Positions 17,148 through 26,150 are shown, counted from the stretch's first letter. The stretch: DNA of 33,201 nucleotides from an uncultured Flavobacteriaceae bacterium (GCA_938011315.1 CALLUG010000003.1:1-33201); one strand, 5' to 3'. The notes: a model not told the origin generated them from the sequence alone. Numbers and translations: made by a program.

Positions 17148-19034
17148 TTACATCTTTAACCAAGATTTGCGTAATGCTTTCTGGGCTTGAGAAGCATCTG
17201 TTTTTTCTTTTAATCCTTTTCCATTAACATAGGGTTGGGTAGTTTTTGTTTTAATCACAATTTCTTGCCCACCTCTATCCAATTTTACCTCAACATCTTG
17301 TCCCACTTGCCAGCCAAAAACAGCTTGAAAAATAGAATTTGCATTTTGTAACGTTACCGCTGTTCCGTCAATCTCTTTTATAACATCATTGGGTTGTGCA
17401 CCTTGTTCTGCCCAAAAGCTATTGTCTTTAACGAGTTCTGTAAAATACATTCCTTTATCAACACTTCCACTCACTACTGGTGATTGTCCTACCAACAAAA
17501 AATTTCCTTTTACTTTTCCATTTTCAATACCTAATCCTACTTTGTTAAAAAAGGTATTATAATCTATAGGCGTTGTACCTTCTACATGTGTTTTTAAAAA
17601 TTCGCCTACAGAAGGGTAAGTTAGTTTTGTGATTTCGCTAATAATAGTATCGTCATCAAAAGGCTTATTTTTTCCATACTTACTAGACAATTCTTTCATT
17701 AACGAGAGCATACTTCTTTCTCCATTGCTTTCTTCTCTCATTAAAATATCAATACACATTCCTATTAGAGCCCCTTTTTGATATACATTAACATAATTAT
17801 CTGCATAAGGTTTTTCTAATACATTTTCGCTCATTTTTGTGAAGCTCATAGTATCATCCATTCGTAAAGAAAAATCTATTTTGCTCAATAAAGTTTGATA
17901 AAAGTCGCTAGGCTGAACTAAGCCTTCTGTAACTTGAAAATGCTGCGCAAAATACTCGGTAACCCCTTCATACATCCATAAATGTTTTGAAAATGTTGGA
18001 GCGTTATAATCAAAATAATGCACATCTCCAGAATGTACGCTTAATGGGGTTACGATATGAAAAAACTCATGAGCAACTACATCTATCATTTGTCCTGCCA
18101 ATGCTTCGGCACTACTTTGTTCTGGTAAAACTACTACGGTAGAGGTATGGTGTTCTAGAGCACCAAAACCTTTAGGCGATTCGGGTTTAGTAACATCTGC
18201 TAAGTATAGATAAATATCGTAACGCGGAGTACTATTTACATCTCCTAAATATGCTTTTTGGGCCTTCATCATTTTAAACATGGTCTCTTTTAAGCTTGCC
18301 GCAGTATGTGTTTTGTTTGGAGAATACACACTTAATACAATATCGATATCACCGACTTTAAATTCTTCTACTTCTAAATTACCATACATCATTGGATTAT
18401 CTGTAATATCGAAATATCGTGGTGCAAAATAACTTGTTGTTGTTGTGCCATCTTTATTAACTTTAGAACCTACATTTTGTATTGCAGAACTCCGCTTAAA
18501 ACCTGTTGGAGAAATAACATCTAGACTATATTGGTTGGTTTTTAAGTTATCAAAATATCCAATAAACCCGTGTAAGTTTAGGACATAATTATTTTCTGCT
18601 ATATTAGTTCCTGCTGGAGAAAATGGTTGCTCTCCTCCGATACCTCCGTTAGTTTCTATATCAAAGGTATCATTTACATAATACTCAATTTTATCTAACG
18701 TAGTTGCCTTGTTAATTGTCCAGGTATTATCATCTACCTTTTGCACGTCTAGAGTGCTACCGTCGTAAGCTATAGCCTTAAAATCGTCTACATATTTTCC
18801 AAAATCACTAATAGAATAAGTTCCTTGTACAACTCTTGGTAACCTATAGGTAACAGATTCTACTACAAATCGACCTGGATTGATACTCACAGGAACTTTA
18901 TCATCTTTAACCTTTGTTAAATCTAAATTTGTAACTATAGGGGTATTTGTTGCCAAATCATTTTTGATGTTCTTGGCAGACCCACAGGATAATAATACGA
19001 TTCCTAATCCTAATAGGGTTAATTCTTTTTTCAT
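17148..19034 (-). CDS. M61 family metallopeptidase lipoprotein with PDZ domain
   Basis: A 628-aa zinc aminopeptidase-like protein of peptidase family M61 (glycyl aminopeptidase). The N-terminus MKKELTLLGLGIVLLSC is a lipoprotein signal with Cys17 as the lipidation site, so it is exported and membrane-anchored. The N-terminal beta domain is followed by GFGALEHHTS and the zinc motif HEFFH (322-326), with the third ligand Glu360 in YEGVTEYFA. A C-terminal PDZ domain (about 520-600) contains AQPNDVIKEIDGTAV. The start is ATG 19034; no clear -7 box was found upstream. It is isolated between two terminators and a 343-bp gap. In the family the PDZ probably binds substrate; the target is unknown. Confidence 0.94.
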   Translation of the reverse strand: MKKELTLLGLGIVLLSCGSAKNIKNDLATNTPIVTNLDLTKVKDDKVPVSINPGRFVVESVTYRLPRVVQGTYSISDFGKYVDDFKAIAYDGSTLDVQKVDDNTWTINKATTLDKIEYYVNDTFDIETNGGIGGEQPFSPAGTNIAENNYVLNLHGFIGYFDNLKTNQYSLDVISPTGFKRSSAIQNVGSKVNKDGTTTTSYFAPRYFDITDNPMMYGNLEVEEFKVGDIDIVLSVYSPNKTHTAASLKETMFKMMKAQKAYLGDVNSTPRYDIYLYLADVTKPESPKGFGALEHHTSTVVVLPEQSSAEALAGQMIDVVAHEFFHIVTPLSVHSGDVHYFDYNAPTFSKHLWMYEGVTEYFAQHFQVTEGLVQPSDFYQTLLSKIDFSLRMDDTMSFTKMSENVLEKPYADNYVNVYQKGALIGMCIDILMREESNGERSMLSLMKELSSKYGKNKPFDDDTIISEITKLTYPSVGEFLKTHVEGTTPIDYNTFFNKVGLGIENGKVKGNFLLVGQSPVVSGSVDKGMYFTELVKDNSFWAEQGAQPNDVIKEIDGTAVTLQNANSIFQAVFGWQVGQDVEVKLDRGGQEIVIKTKTTQPYVNGKGLKEKTDASQAQKALRKSWLKM

Positions 19035-19377
19035 GTTTAATATGTTATTTGTTATACTTTTTTGTAATCTATTTTAGATTGTGTTATATTAATTCGCAAA
19101 ATAAACAATATTTTATTAAGCAGGTTTATCTACATTATTAATTAATGTTAACATTCGTTAATTCAACAAGAAATTCAACAAGAAATTCAACAAGACTTAA
19201 TAAAAGAATGAGCCCTGTATTTTAAATCATTAGTGTTTAGATAGAATTATTAAAGTAGCTTACCTTATCCAAAATAATATTTGAGATTTGTACTGACGGT
19301 AAATAAGGTGCCCTCCCTTTATATAAATCAAAACTTATTATGCCGAAAAGTAATGTAAATAGAAAAACTAAAAAGCG
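19035..19377. other. 343-bp gap between the M61 gene and bshA
   Basis: No credible gene. It contains the perfect palindrome AATGTTAACATT (19144-19155), the 12-bp tandem repeat listed separately, and a mini-frame of 13 codons (19340-19381) rich in Lys and Arg that I do not consider a gene. The M61 promoter must be in its left part and the 3' end of bshA (minus strand) is at its right edge. I see no strong terminator there. Confidence 0.6.
19161..19196. repeat. 12-bp tandem repeat, three copies
   Basis: Three direct copies of ATTCAACAAGAA begin at 19161, 19173 and 19185; the third ends AC instead of AA. They are non-coding in the frames examined. Such a run could vary in copy number between strains. 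Confidence 0.85.
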
Positions 19378-20511
19378 TTAAAATACTACTGTTTTTAGTA
19401 CTTTTTTATAAATTGCTTCGTACTGTGTTACTACGGTATAAATGTCGTAGGTTTTTGAGGCCTCTTTAGCATTATGCTTATAGGTATTTAATGTCGCTTC
19501 ATCTTTAAGTATATTAAGGGTGTCTTTAGCCATTTTATCTACATCGCCTACATTACTTAACAGCCCTGTAACACCATTTTTGTTTACCTCTGGGATTCCC
19601 CCAGTATTGCTAGAAACTACGGGAACACCAGATGCCATAGCTTCTAAGGCTGCAAGGCCAAAACTTTCTGTCTCTGATGGGAGTAAAAATAAATCTGAGA
19701 AACATAAAATTTTATCAATTTCATTACTTTGTCCAAAAAAGATAACTTTAGTTTCTAAATTCAATTTTTTTACTAATGCTTCGGCTGGTAATCGTTCTGG
19801 GCCATCACCAACCATCATTAATTTTGCTGGTAATTTTTGCTGGACTTTATAAAATATTTTAATAACATCTTCAATTCGTTTTACTGGCCTAAAATTACTA
19901 ATATGTGTAATTATTTTTTCTTCTTTTGTGGCCATTTTGTCTCTATTGCAATCTGTAAATTCCGAACGATACTTTTTAACGTCTATAAAGTTTGGAACAA
20001 CTTTTATATTTTTTTTAATATTAAAAAGTCTTAATGTGTCTTCTTTTAAACTTTGCGATACAGAAGTTACTGCGTCAGATTTATTAATACTAAAAGTTAC
20101 TGCAGGTTTGTAAAACGGATGGCTACCAACTAAGGTAATGTCTGTGCCATGAAGTGTGGTTACAATAGGGATTAGTATGTTTTCATCTAGCAGCATTTGT
20201 TGTGCCATATATGCTGCATAGGCATGGGGTATTGCGTAGTGTACATGCAATACGTCTAGCTTATGTAGTTTTACCATATCTACGAGTTTACTGGATAGGG
20301 CTAACTCGTAAGGTTGGTAAAGAAATAATGGATATTTTGGAACATTTACTTCATGATAATGTAAGTTTTTTCCCAATAGATCTAAACGTACTGGTTGGCT
20401 GTACGTAATAAAATGTATTTGATGTCCTCTTTTAGACAGTTCTAAACCTAACTCTGTAGCAACAACGCCACTTCCTCCAAAGGTTGGGTAACATACGATA
20501 CCTATATTCAT
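19378..20511 (-). CDS. bshA: N-acetyl-alpha-D-glucosaminyl L-malate synthase BshA
   Basis: A GT4-family glycosyltransferase of 377 aa that joins UDP-GlcNAc and L-malate, the first step of bacillithiol synthesis in the cytoplasm. The N-terminus IGIVCYPTFGGSGVVATELG is diagnostic, followed by HVHYAIPHAYAAYMA, TTLHGTDITLVGS and HISNFRPVKRIEDVI. The nucleotide-sugar binding region contains LLPSETESFGLAALEAMASGVPVV, which includes the GT4 EX7E motif. It lies 33 nt downstream of the GH3/beta-lactamase gene on the same strand. BshB and BshC partners are not in the window. High certainty. Confidence 0.96.
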   Translation of the reverse strand: MNIGIVCYPTFGGSGVVATELGLELSKRGHQIHFITYSQPVRLDLLGKNLHYHEVNVPKYPLFLYQPYELALSSKLVDMVKLHKLDVLHVHYAIPHAYAAYMAQQMLLDENILIPIVTTLHGTDITLVGSHPFYKPAVTFSINKSDAVTSVSQSLKEDTLRLFNIKKNIKVVPNFIDVKKYRSEFTDCNRDKMATKEEKIITHISNFRPVKRIEDVIKIFYKVQQKLPAKLMMVGDGPERLPAEALVKKLNLETKVIFFGQSNEIDKILCFSDLFLLPSETESFGLAALEAMASGVPVVSSNTGGIPEVNKNGVTGLLSNVGDVDKMAKDTLNILKDEATLNTYKHNAKEASKTYDIYTVVTQYEAIYKKVLKTVVF

Positions 20512-20544
20512 TGTACTGATTTAGTTATAAAAAAAAATAGAATT

Positions 20545-23466
20545 TTAGTCTTCAATAGCGTCGTAGATTAGTTGTTGTATTTCTGTGCGTATATTCTCTC
20601 TTAGTAATAAGTTTTTTCCTAACGATGTTGGATGAGTTCTGTTGGCCAAAAATACATACACAATTTCTTCTTCAGGGTCTGCCCATGCGTAAGTTCCAGT
20701 AAATCCTGAGTGACCAAAACTTTGCTGCGATAAGCACCCACAGGTAGGACCACTATCTCCTAGTTGTGGTTTGTCAAATCCTACGCCTCTTCTATTATCA
20801 TTTTCACAATAATAGCAAGTATTAAATTTATTTATGGTTTCTTCTTTAAAGTAGCGTTTACCGCCATAGACCCCTTTTTGTAAGTACATTTGCATTATTT
20901 TTGCCACGTCGTTTGCGTTACTAAATATACCTGCATGGGCACCAATACCGTTTTGCATTGCAGCACCCATATCGTGCACGTAGCCATGCACTTCTTGATA
21001 GCGAAAGTAATTATCAACTTCAGAAGGAATTATTTGACTGTCTTTAAATTTTTCAAGAGGATTATAGGTTGTGTAATTTGCTCCTAACGATTTATAAAAA
21101 TGTGATTGCACGAGTTTGTCTAAACCTGTATTGTAGGTTGACTCGATATAATCTTTTAAAATATAGTAGGGTAAATCGCTATAACGATATGTTGTCCTAG
21201 AGAGCATATCGCTATCTTTAATGATTTCTTGTATTGAGTCTTGATAGTCTGTCCTTAAAAAAAGATTATTTGCAACCTTAATATTGAAGAGATCACTGCG
21301 TTGTTTTTTGTAGTATTTTGGGTTTGGTTTTTTAGAAATAGAATCCATAGTTTTTTTGTAAAAAGGAATCCATGGTTTAAATTTTGCGTAGTGCGACATC
21401 ATTTTTTTTAATGTAACATTGGCTTTATTTGTACCTTCAAACTCTGGTTTTAGCTCCGACAATTTACTGTTTAAGCTTAATTGACCTTGCTCTTCTAACT
21501 CCATTATTAAGGGCAGGGTTGCTAGTATTTTAGTAAGTGATGCAACATCGTAAAGATCTGAAAAGGCTACCTGTTTGTTTGATGTGTAGGTATGCTTACC
21601 AAAACTTTTGTTATAAATGACGTGGCCTTTTCTAGCCACAAGCATTTGTATCCCAGGGGTCATTTGTTTACTAATAGCGTATTGGGCTACAGAGTCAATT
21701 TTATGTAGTTTTTTGGAGTTTATGCCTACGCGCTCTGGAGTAGTGTACCCTAATCGATTTAATTTAGTTGTAGTTATACCCGTACCTAGGTTAAAATTAG
21801 AACCGCAACTAACGGGGAGTTGCCCTTTTGCAGCAATGGCTCCAAAAAGTAATTGTGCTGTTTTTTGTTGCGCATATTTGCTGTTTTGATAGGCAACTGT
21901 AATTGTGTTGATATTAGTTGTTGTTTTGAAGTCTAGTAGGGCATAAGGTTTAGCAAAAATATTTAGTAAAACCGTATGTGTTCTTGCAATTTCCTGTAAC
22001 CAAACTAACTCTTTATTTTTAAATTTATACGATTTCCATGGGCTAGAATTAGATTTATGAAAACCAATAATAACAGTATTGTACTTTTTTAATCTAATTA
22101 ACAAATCGTCTAAATTTTTTGCTTCAACTTTAGTTATTTTGGTATACTTTTTTAGCTCTTCAAAAAAAATATCCCCATCATCATCTCCAAGCGTTACATA
22201 AGCTATGTTTTTGTCGTCTAAATGTTGTAAAGGCAACAATTGATTATCATTTTTAATAACTGTTAGTGCGTTTTCTATAAGCTCTTCGTAAAGTAGGTCA
22301 TCTTTTTTACGATTTAGGTCGCTAGTTAAATTGGCTAAACCTACGGGCTTATAATTACTTAAACCTACTTTGTACTTTGCTTTCAGTATTTTTTTTACAG
22401 AATGTTCTAAACGCTCTTCTGAAATATCGCCATTTTGATAAGCTTCTATTATTGCTGAAATTCCTATGGGTATATTTTCTGAAATTAATAAAACATCATT
22501 CCCTGCCTTAAATGCAGCTAAATCAATAGCTCCCGATTTCGCAAAATTTGAAGCTCCTTTCATATTTAAGGCATCCGTAAAGATGAGACCCTTAAAATTG
22601 AGAGTCTCTTTTAAAAGATTTGTTACAATGCGTTTTGATAATGAGGAAGGGTAACCGTCTTTAGGCTCCAAGCTAGGGACATTTAGGTGCGCAACCATAA
22701 CGCTCGATAAACCTCCGGTTATTAATTTTTTGTAAGGGTAAAGCTCTATAGAGTCAATTCGTTTTTGGGTAAAATTAACGGTGGGTAGAGTTTTATGAGA
22801 GTCGGAATTTGTATCGCCATGACCAGGAAAATGTTTGGCGTTTGCCAAAACACCTGTACTTTGCATTCCTTTCATAAACGCCATAGCGTGCGCTGTAACT
22901 AGATTTCTATCTTGTCCAAAAGAGCGATTGCCAATAATAGGGTTATTAGGATTTGTGTTAATATCTACTACTGGCGCAAAATTAAAATGTACACCTATAC
23001 GTTTACAATGCTCTCCAATGTGTTGTCCTACACGCTCAATTAATTCTTTGTTTTTAATTGCCCCTAAAGTCATATTCCAAGGAAACGTGTAGGTAGAATC
23101 TAGACGCATACTCAATCCCCATTCTGCATCCATACCAATAAGCAACGGGAGTTTAGATATAGATTGTAATTCATTATTGAGTTTAGCTTGACGAACCGGG
23201 CCTCCTTTGGAGTAAATAAGACCACCTATGTGATGGTCTTTAATTAGCTTAATTGTAGCATTTTTTGTAGCCTTACCTTGGTTAGAAAAAACTTGAAGCA
23301 TAAACAACTGTCCTACTTTTTCTTTTAGGCTCATTGTTGTGTACAAGCTATCTACCCATTGTTTTTGAGCAGATGAATTTTGTGCTAATAAAGGGTCTTT
23401 ATTGTTTTGGCCAACGATACTGTTGCAAAAAAATAAAGTGACGATTACTAATTTTATTAAATTCAT
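20545..23466 (-). CDS. GH3 beta-N-acetylglucosaminidase fused to a beta-lactamase-type serine hydrolase
   Basis: A 973-aa exported two-module enzyme. An N-terminal signal peptide (MNLIKLVIVTLFFCNSIVGQ) precedes a glycoside hydrolase family 3 domain of the NagZ type (about 35-370) with KHFPGHGDTN (211-220), the Asp-Ser-His of the catalytic loop (222-224) and the nucleophile region TDALNMKGA (Asp298). A GH3 C-terminal-like domain (about 395-560) follows. The C-terminal third (about 575-973) is a class C beta-lactamase / penicillin-binding serine hydrolase with SLTK (643-646), YSD and GHSGFTG. The architecture occurs in other Bacteroidota and suggests peptidoglycan fragment processing in the periplasm, not proven. 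It heads a minus-strand series with bshA. Confidence 0.95.
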   Translation of the reverse strand: MNLIKLVIVTLFFCNSIVGQNNKDPLLAQNSSAQKQWVDSLYTTMSLKEKVGQLFMLQVFSNQGKATKNATIKLIKDHHIGGLIYSKGGPVRQAKLNNELQSISKLPLLIGMDAEWGLSMRLDSTYTFPWNMTLGAIKNKELIERVGQHIGEHCKRIGVHFNFAPVVDINTNPNNPIIGNRSFGQDRNLVTAHAMAFMKGMQSTGVLANAKHFPGHGDTNSDSHKTLPTVNFTQKRIDSIELYPYKKLITGGLSSVMVAHLNVPSLEPKDGYPSSLSKRIVTNLLKETLNFKGLIFTDALNMKGASNFAKSGAIDLAAFKAGNDVLLISENIPIGISAIIEAYQNGDISEERLEHSVKKILKAKYKVGLSNYKPVGLANLTSDLNRKKDDLLYEELIENALTVIKNDNQLLPLQHLDDKNIAYVTLGDDDGDIFFEELKKYTKITKVEAKNLDDLLIRLKKYNTVIIGFHKSNSSPWKSYKFKNKELVWLQEIARTHTVLLNIFAKPYALLDFKTTTNINTITVAYQNSKYAQQKTAQLLFGAIAAKGQLPVSCGSNFNLGTGITTTKLNRLGYTTPERVGINSKKLHKIDSVAQYAISKQMTPGIQMLVARKGHVIYNKSFGKHTYTSNKQVAFSDLYDVASLTKILATLPLIMELEEQGQLSLNSKLSELKPEFEGTNKANVTLKKMMSHYAKFKPWIPFYKKTMDSISKKPNPKYYKKQRSDLFNIKVANNLFLRTDYQDSIQEIIKDSDMLSRTTYRYSDLPYYILKDYIESTYNTGLDKLVQSHFYKSLGANYTTYNPLEKFKDSQIIPSEVDNYFRYQEVHGYVHDMGAAMQNGIGAHAGIFSNANDVAKIMQMYLQKGVYGGKRYFKEETINKFNTCYYCENDNRRGVGFDKPQLGDSGPTCGCLSQQSFGHSGFTGTYAWADPEEEIVYVFLANRTHPTSLGKNLLLRENIRTEIQQLIYDAIED

Positions 23467-23569
23467 AATTTGAGTTAATTACCATAAGTAAAGTAAAAAT
23501 TGTGCCAAATAGCGTTTTTAAAATAGAAAAACGAAGCTTTGCTGTAACCTTACTTGATAAGTAATGCTA

Positions 23570-24055
23570 TTAATTTATAAAACGACTATGCCAACTCTCT
23601 TTAGCTGGGACTTCCCAGTTTTCAATAAAATCTGCCTTGTTAACCACTAAGTTATTAAAAACAATAGTATTTTTTGAGACAGATTTTGCTTTAGCCATTT
23701 TCCGAAATTCATTTAAAGGCTTATAAGCGATGTAATCTCCTTGCTTGTAAGAAACATTCATTTTGTCCATTAAATCTACATTAAATTCTTGTTCTAACTC
23801 CTGTATAAAACGTACCGAAGCATCTATAGAGCATCCTGTGGCACTGTTTAATTCCTGATTTAATCCTAAAACAATAAATCGATTGTATTTTATAAGATAC
23901 CCCGCTTCTAGAGTTTTGCCATGTGCTGTCCAATCTTTAATAAATATCTTTAGTTTAGACGAAATCTTTTCTAATTCTATTTCTGAAAATGACCGGTTGG
24001 CTTGATATATCCAAACTCTTGATGTTTCTGGCAATAAATTAAAATCGATAAGCAT
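23570..24055 (-). CDS. Conserved protein often mislabelled 'ABC transporter ATPase'
   Basis: A 161-aa soluble protein conserved in Flavobacteriaceae. Databases commonly call it 'ABC transporter ATPase', but I see no Walker A, Walker B or ABC signature in it. Notable segments are VWIYQANRSFS, DWTAHGKTLEAGY, ATGCSIDASVRFIQELE and the KPLNEFRKM part near the C-terminus. No signal or membrane segment. The ATG at 24055 is preceded by a TATTTTTG box (24078-24085). It is the first gene of the minus-strand series with the GH3 enzyme and bshA, though a 103-bp gap separates it from the GH3 gene. Function unknown. Confidence 0.85.
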   Translation of the reverse strand: MLIDFNLLPETSRVWIYQANRSFSEIELEKISSKLKIFIKDWTAHGKTLEAGYLIKYNRFIVLGLNQELNSATGCSIDASVRFIQELEQEFNVDLMDKMNVSYKQGDYIAYKPLNEFRKMAKAKSVSKNTIVFNNLVVNKADFIENWEVPAKESWHSRFIN

Positions 24056-24077
24056 TGAATTGGTTTAAAGTTAAAAA

Positions 24078-24085
24078 CAAAAATA
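24078..24085 (-). promoter_or_regulatory. -7 box TATTTTTG for the 161-aa gene
   Basis: An exact TAnnTTTG match on the minus strand 22 nt upstream of the ATG at 24055. Confidence 0.55.
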
Positions 24086-24228
24086 CAATATAAAAGTTGG
24101 TTTTATTAAAAATAATAGGCAACACTACTACATAAGTTTAACAGCACAAAATAATTGTTAAAAAAATGTTAGTTTTAATTTTAATAAAAGACAAACTAAA
24201 AAATTATTTTAATAAAAAAATATATACT

Positions 24229-25416
24229 ATGATTACAAAAAACAAACATTTACTTTTATTACTTATCTGTCTTCTATTAACTCCTGTTGTACTAATATCT
24301 TGCTCTTCAGATAGTGATGACAATATTGAAGTTAACGATGCTAATGATGCTACAGATAATGATAACGACGACAGTACAGACGATGGCGATGATGATGATG
24401 ATGCGACAGATGATGACTCTGCAGACAATGATTCGGATAATGATGATCAAGATGATACCGCAGATGATGGTATGACATCTCCATCGATAGATAGAAATAG
24501 CTTAGCAACCAATGGTTGTGATAATGTGACTATTGTAGGAAGATTTGCTTATGCTGCTTGTAGAAATGAAATAGAAATTATCGATTTAGACTCCTCTAAC
24601 CGAAACTTACTAAACATATCAGGAAGCGATATTACAGCCGATGAGAATTTACAATTATTATTTGCCCTAGATCGAAATGTAATCAATGTATTTAGTATCA
24701 GTGATCCTATGAACCCAAATTTGTTAATGTCTGTAAATACAAATTTTTCTGTATTTTCAGGAATTTCTGCTGCTAACGGAGTTTTAGTGGTCTCTGGAGG
24801 TGCTGGTGGGTCAAATACCCAAATATTTACTTATACAAGCACTTCTGTTACTCTAGCTACAAATGGAAATGCAACTATAGATAATGTTACAGGTAATCCA
24901 GATGTGCATATTACAGGAACATCCAACGGTGCCATGGCATTTTACTCTCAAGATATAGGTGCTGTTGCTAACTGGGCAATTCAGATTGCAAATATAGATA
25001 CTAACGGAGTAGTTGTTAGTACGCCTCCCTTTATAACCCTAACCGCTAGACAATTTACAGGATCTTTTGGTTTCTTTGGGCCCTCTAATTTTCCGGTTGA
25101 AAGTGAATTTTTAAACAACCGTCTATACGTGGCGCATTTTGCCGTTCCTGGGGTTGAGGTTATAGATTTGACTAATAATATATTAATGAACCCAATAAAT
25201 TTATCTTACGACCCTTCAAATATAGGAACCGATGGGACTTCTTTATTTGTGGTGGGGCCAACCAATAATACTGTAGACATTATAGACCCTAGTACAGCAA
25301 CAATAAGTTCTTCTGTTAACGCAATGTTGCAAGAGCCTAGAGGAGTAGATGCTAATGATACTCATATTGTTGTTGCAGATGGTAATGAGGGTATGGTCGT
25401 GATTACTAGAGAGTAA
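24229..25416 (+). CDS. Asp-rich lipoprotein with beta-propeller-like repeats
   Basis: A 395-aa exported lipoprotein. The ATG at 24229 opens MITKNKHLLLLLICLLLTPVVLISC with the lipidation Cys25. An upstream in-frame ATG at 24166 would add residues in front of the signal and is unlikely. Residues about 28-80 are a low-complexity linker of Asp with Asn, Ser and Thr, built from GAT/GAC codons. The remaining domain has repeated units such as CDNVTIVGRFAYAACRNEIEIIDL, VFSISDPMNPN and VEVIDLTNN, like LVIVD-type beta-propeller repeats. The acidic linker could bind calcium or act as a flexible stalk on the cell surface. Function unknown. A terminator follows at 25524-25559. Confidence 0.85.
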   Translation: MITKNKHLLLLLICLLLTPVVLISCSSDSDDNIEVNDANDATDNDNDDSTDDGDDDDDATDDDSADNDSDNDDQDDTADDGMTSPSIDRNSLATNGCDNVTIVGRFAYAACRNEIEIIDLDSSNRNLLNISGSDITADENLQLLFALDRNVINVFSISDPMNPNLLMSVNTNFSVFSGISAANGVLVVSGGAGGSNTQIFTYTSTSVTLATNGNATIDNVTGNPDVHITGTSNGAMAFYSQDIGAVANWAIQIANIDTNGVVVSTPPFITLTARQFTGSFGFFGPSNFPVESEFLNNRLYVAHFAVPGVEVIDLTNNILMNPINLSYDPSNIGTDGTSLFVVGPTNNTVDIIDPSTATISSSVNAMLQEPRGVDANDTHIVVADGNEGMVVITRE

Positions 25417-25523
25417 ATTATCTCGATTTTAGGTTATAGACGATCAGTTTTTATACGCCTAATACCAATTGCTACTCAAAATAAACGACACTACTCGTTT
25501 CTATTGCGTGTATATATCACTAT

Positions 25524-25559
25524 AAAACCTAAACGTAACTAAGGCTATGTTTAGGTTTT
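25524..25559 (+). terminator. Terminator after the Asp-rich lipoprotein gene
   Basis: AAAACCTAAAC (25524-25534) pairs perfectly with GTTTAGGTTTT (25549-25559) over a 14-nt loop, followed by further T residues (25560-25562). It lies 107 nt past the stop codon. Confidence 0.75.
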
Positions 25560-25590
25560 TTTATGTCATCTAAGCGCAATATATTCCAAA

Positions 25591-25704
25591 TTATTTATAG
25601 CTCATCCTAAAACGTTGCGCTATTTCCTTTGTAGCTAATCGCTCTTTTAGAGCCTCTAAGACAACTTTTGTATTGAATTTTGAAGTGAATTTTCTCCATG
25701 TCAT
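25591..25704 (-). pseudogene. Remnant of IS3-family transposase OrfA
   Basis: Read on the minus strand, 37 codons from an ATG at 25704 to a TAA give MTWRKFTSKFNTKVVLEALK followed by ERLATKEIAQRF. The first ~30 residues match the start of the IS3-group OrfA proteins (helix-turn-helix, Tnp_1 family), which continue for about 90-100 residues. Here the frame diverges and stops after RMSYK, and no further OrfA or any OrfB sequence was found downstream. I judge it the dead end-piece of an insertion sequence. The terminal repeats could not be identified. It sits just past the lipoprotein terminator. Confidence 0.75.
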
Positions 25705-25961
25705 ATCAGTAAATTTAATACTGTTTTTTGAACTTAACTTACTGCCTTAAATAAAGGGGAATGATTGTAAAATAACACGATTTGCGGCAAAGTGTATCGT
25801 TCATTATCATTATTACCTACTAACCAAAAACTTTTATATACATTTTTAGTTACTAAGTTTAGTGTTTAAACTGCGTGATTACTTCAGTATTTTTTGTTAT
25901 TTTGCTGCTTTAAGCAACGCCCATAACTAAGCATTATTACAATATATTTTTAATACGCTAT

Positions 25962-26150
25962 ATGTCTAGATCCATAAGTTTTATATTAATTATTTTCGGA
26001 ACCGTAATAAGTTTTTATACCAATACTAAAGGTAAAGAATATACTATTTTTTTAATCTTAGGAATTTGTATGCTCGTTATTGGACTTTACAGATTGTCGA
26101 AAGGAATTCCAGATAAAACGACAAAGCATGATGAATATAAAAATGACTAA
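25962..26150 (+). CDS. Small two-helix membrane protein
   Basis: A 62-aa protein with two hydrophobic helices (about 5-20 and 28-46) separated by a short NTKGKEY turn, and a charged cytoplasmic-type tail (SKGIPDKTTKHDEYKND). It is a small integral membrane protein of unknown role. Similar short proteins precede Smr-domain genes in other Flavobacteriaceae, and here it ends 12 nt before that gene, so they probably share a transcript. The ATG at 25962 is the only good start. Confidence 0.75.
   Translation: MSRSISFILIIFGTVISFYTNTKGKEYTIFLILGICMLVIGLYRLSKGIPDKTTKHDEYKND

Larger units (their letters stand above)
25417..25961. other. 545-bp intergenic region with terminator and decayed IS fragment
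   Basis: Between the Asp-rich lipoprotein and the small membrane protein. It contains a rho-independent terminator (25524-25559), an IS3-type OrfA fragment on the minus strand (25591-25704) and about 255 bp (25705-25961) without a gene. That last part has a small hairpin (AGTTTA/TAAACT, 25856-25872). No -7 box matching TAnnTTTG was found for the next gene; TATTTTTTG with one extra T occurs near 25890. Confidence 0.6.

Noticed and set aside
19340-19381. 13-codon Lys/Arg-rich frame
   Set aside because: Too short, with no promoter or neighbour that supports translation.
24166-24228. In-frame ATG at 24166 as start of the Asp-rich lipoprotein
   Set aside because: It would put charged residues before a complete lipoprotein signal that begins at 24229.
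24204-24428. A 74-codon minus-strand frame rich in Ser
   Set aside because: It is the antisense shadow of the Asp codons of the lipoprotein linker (GAT/GAC read backwards).
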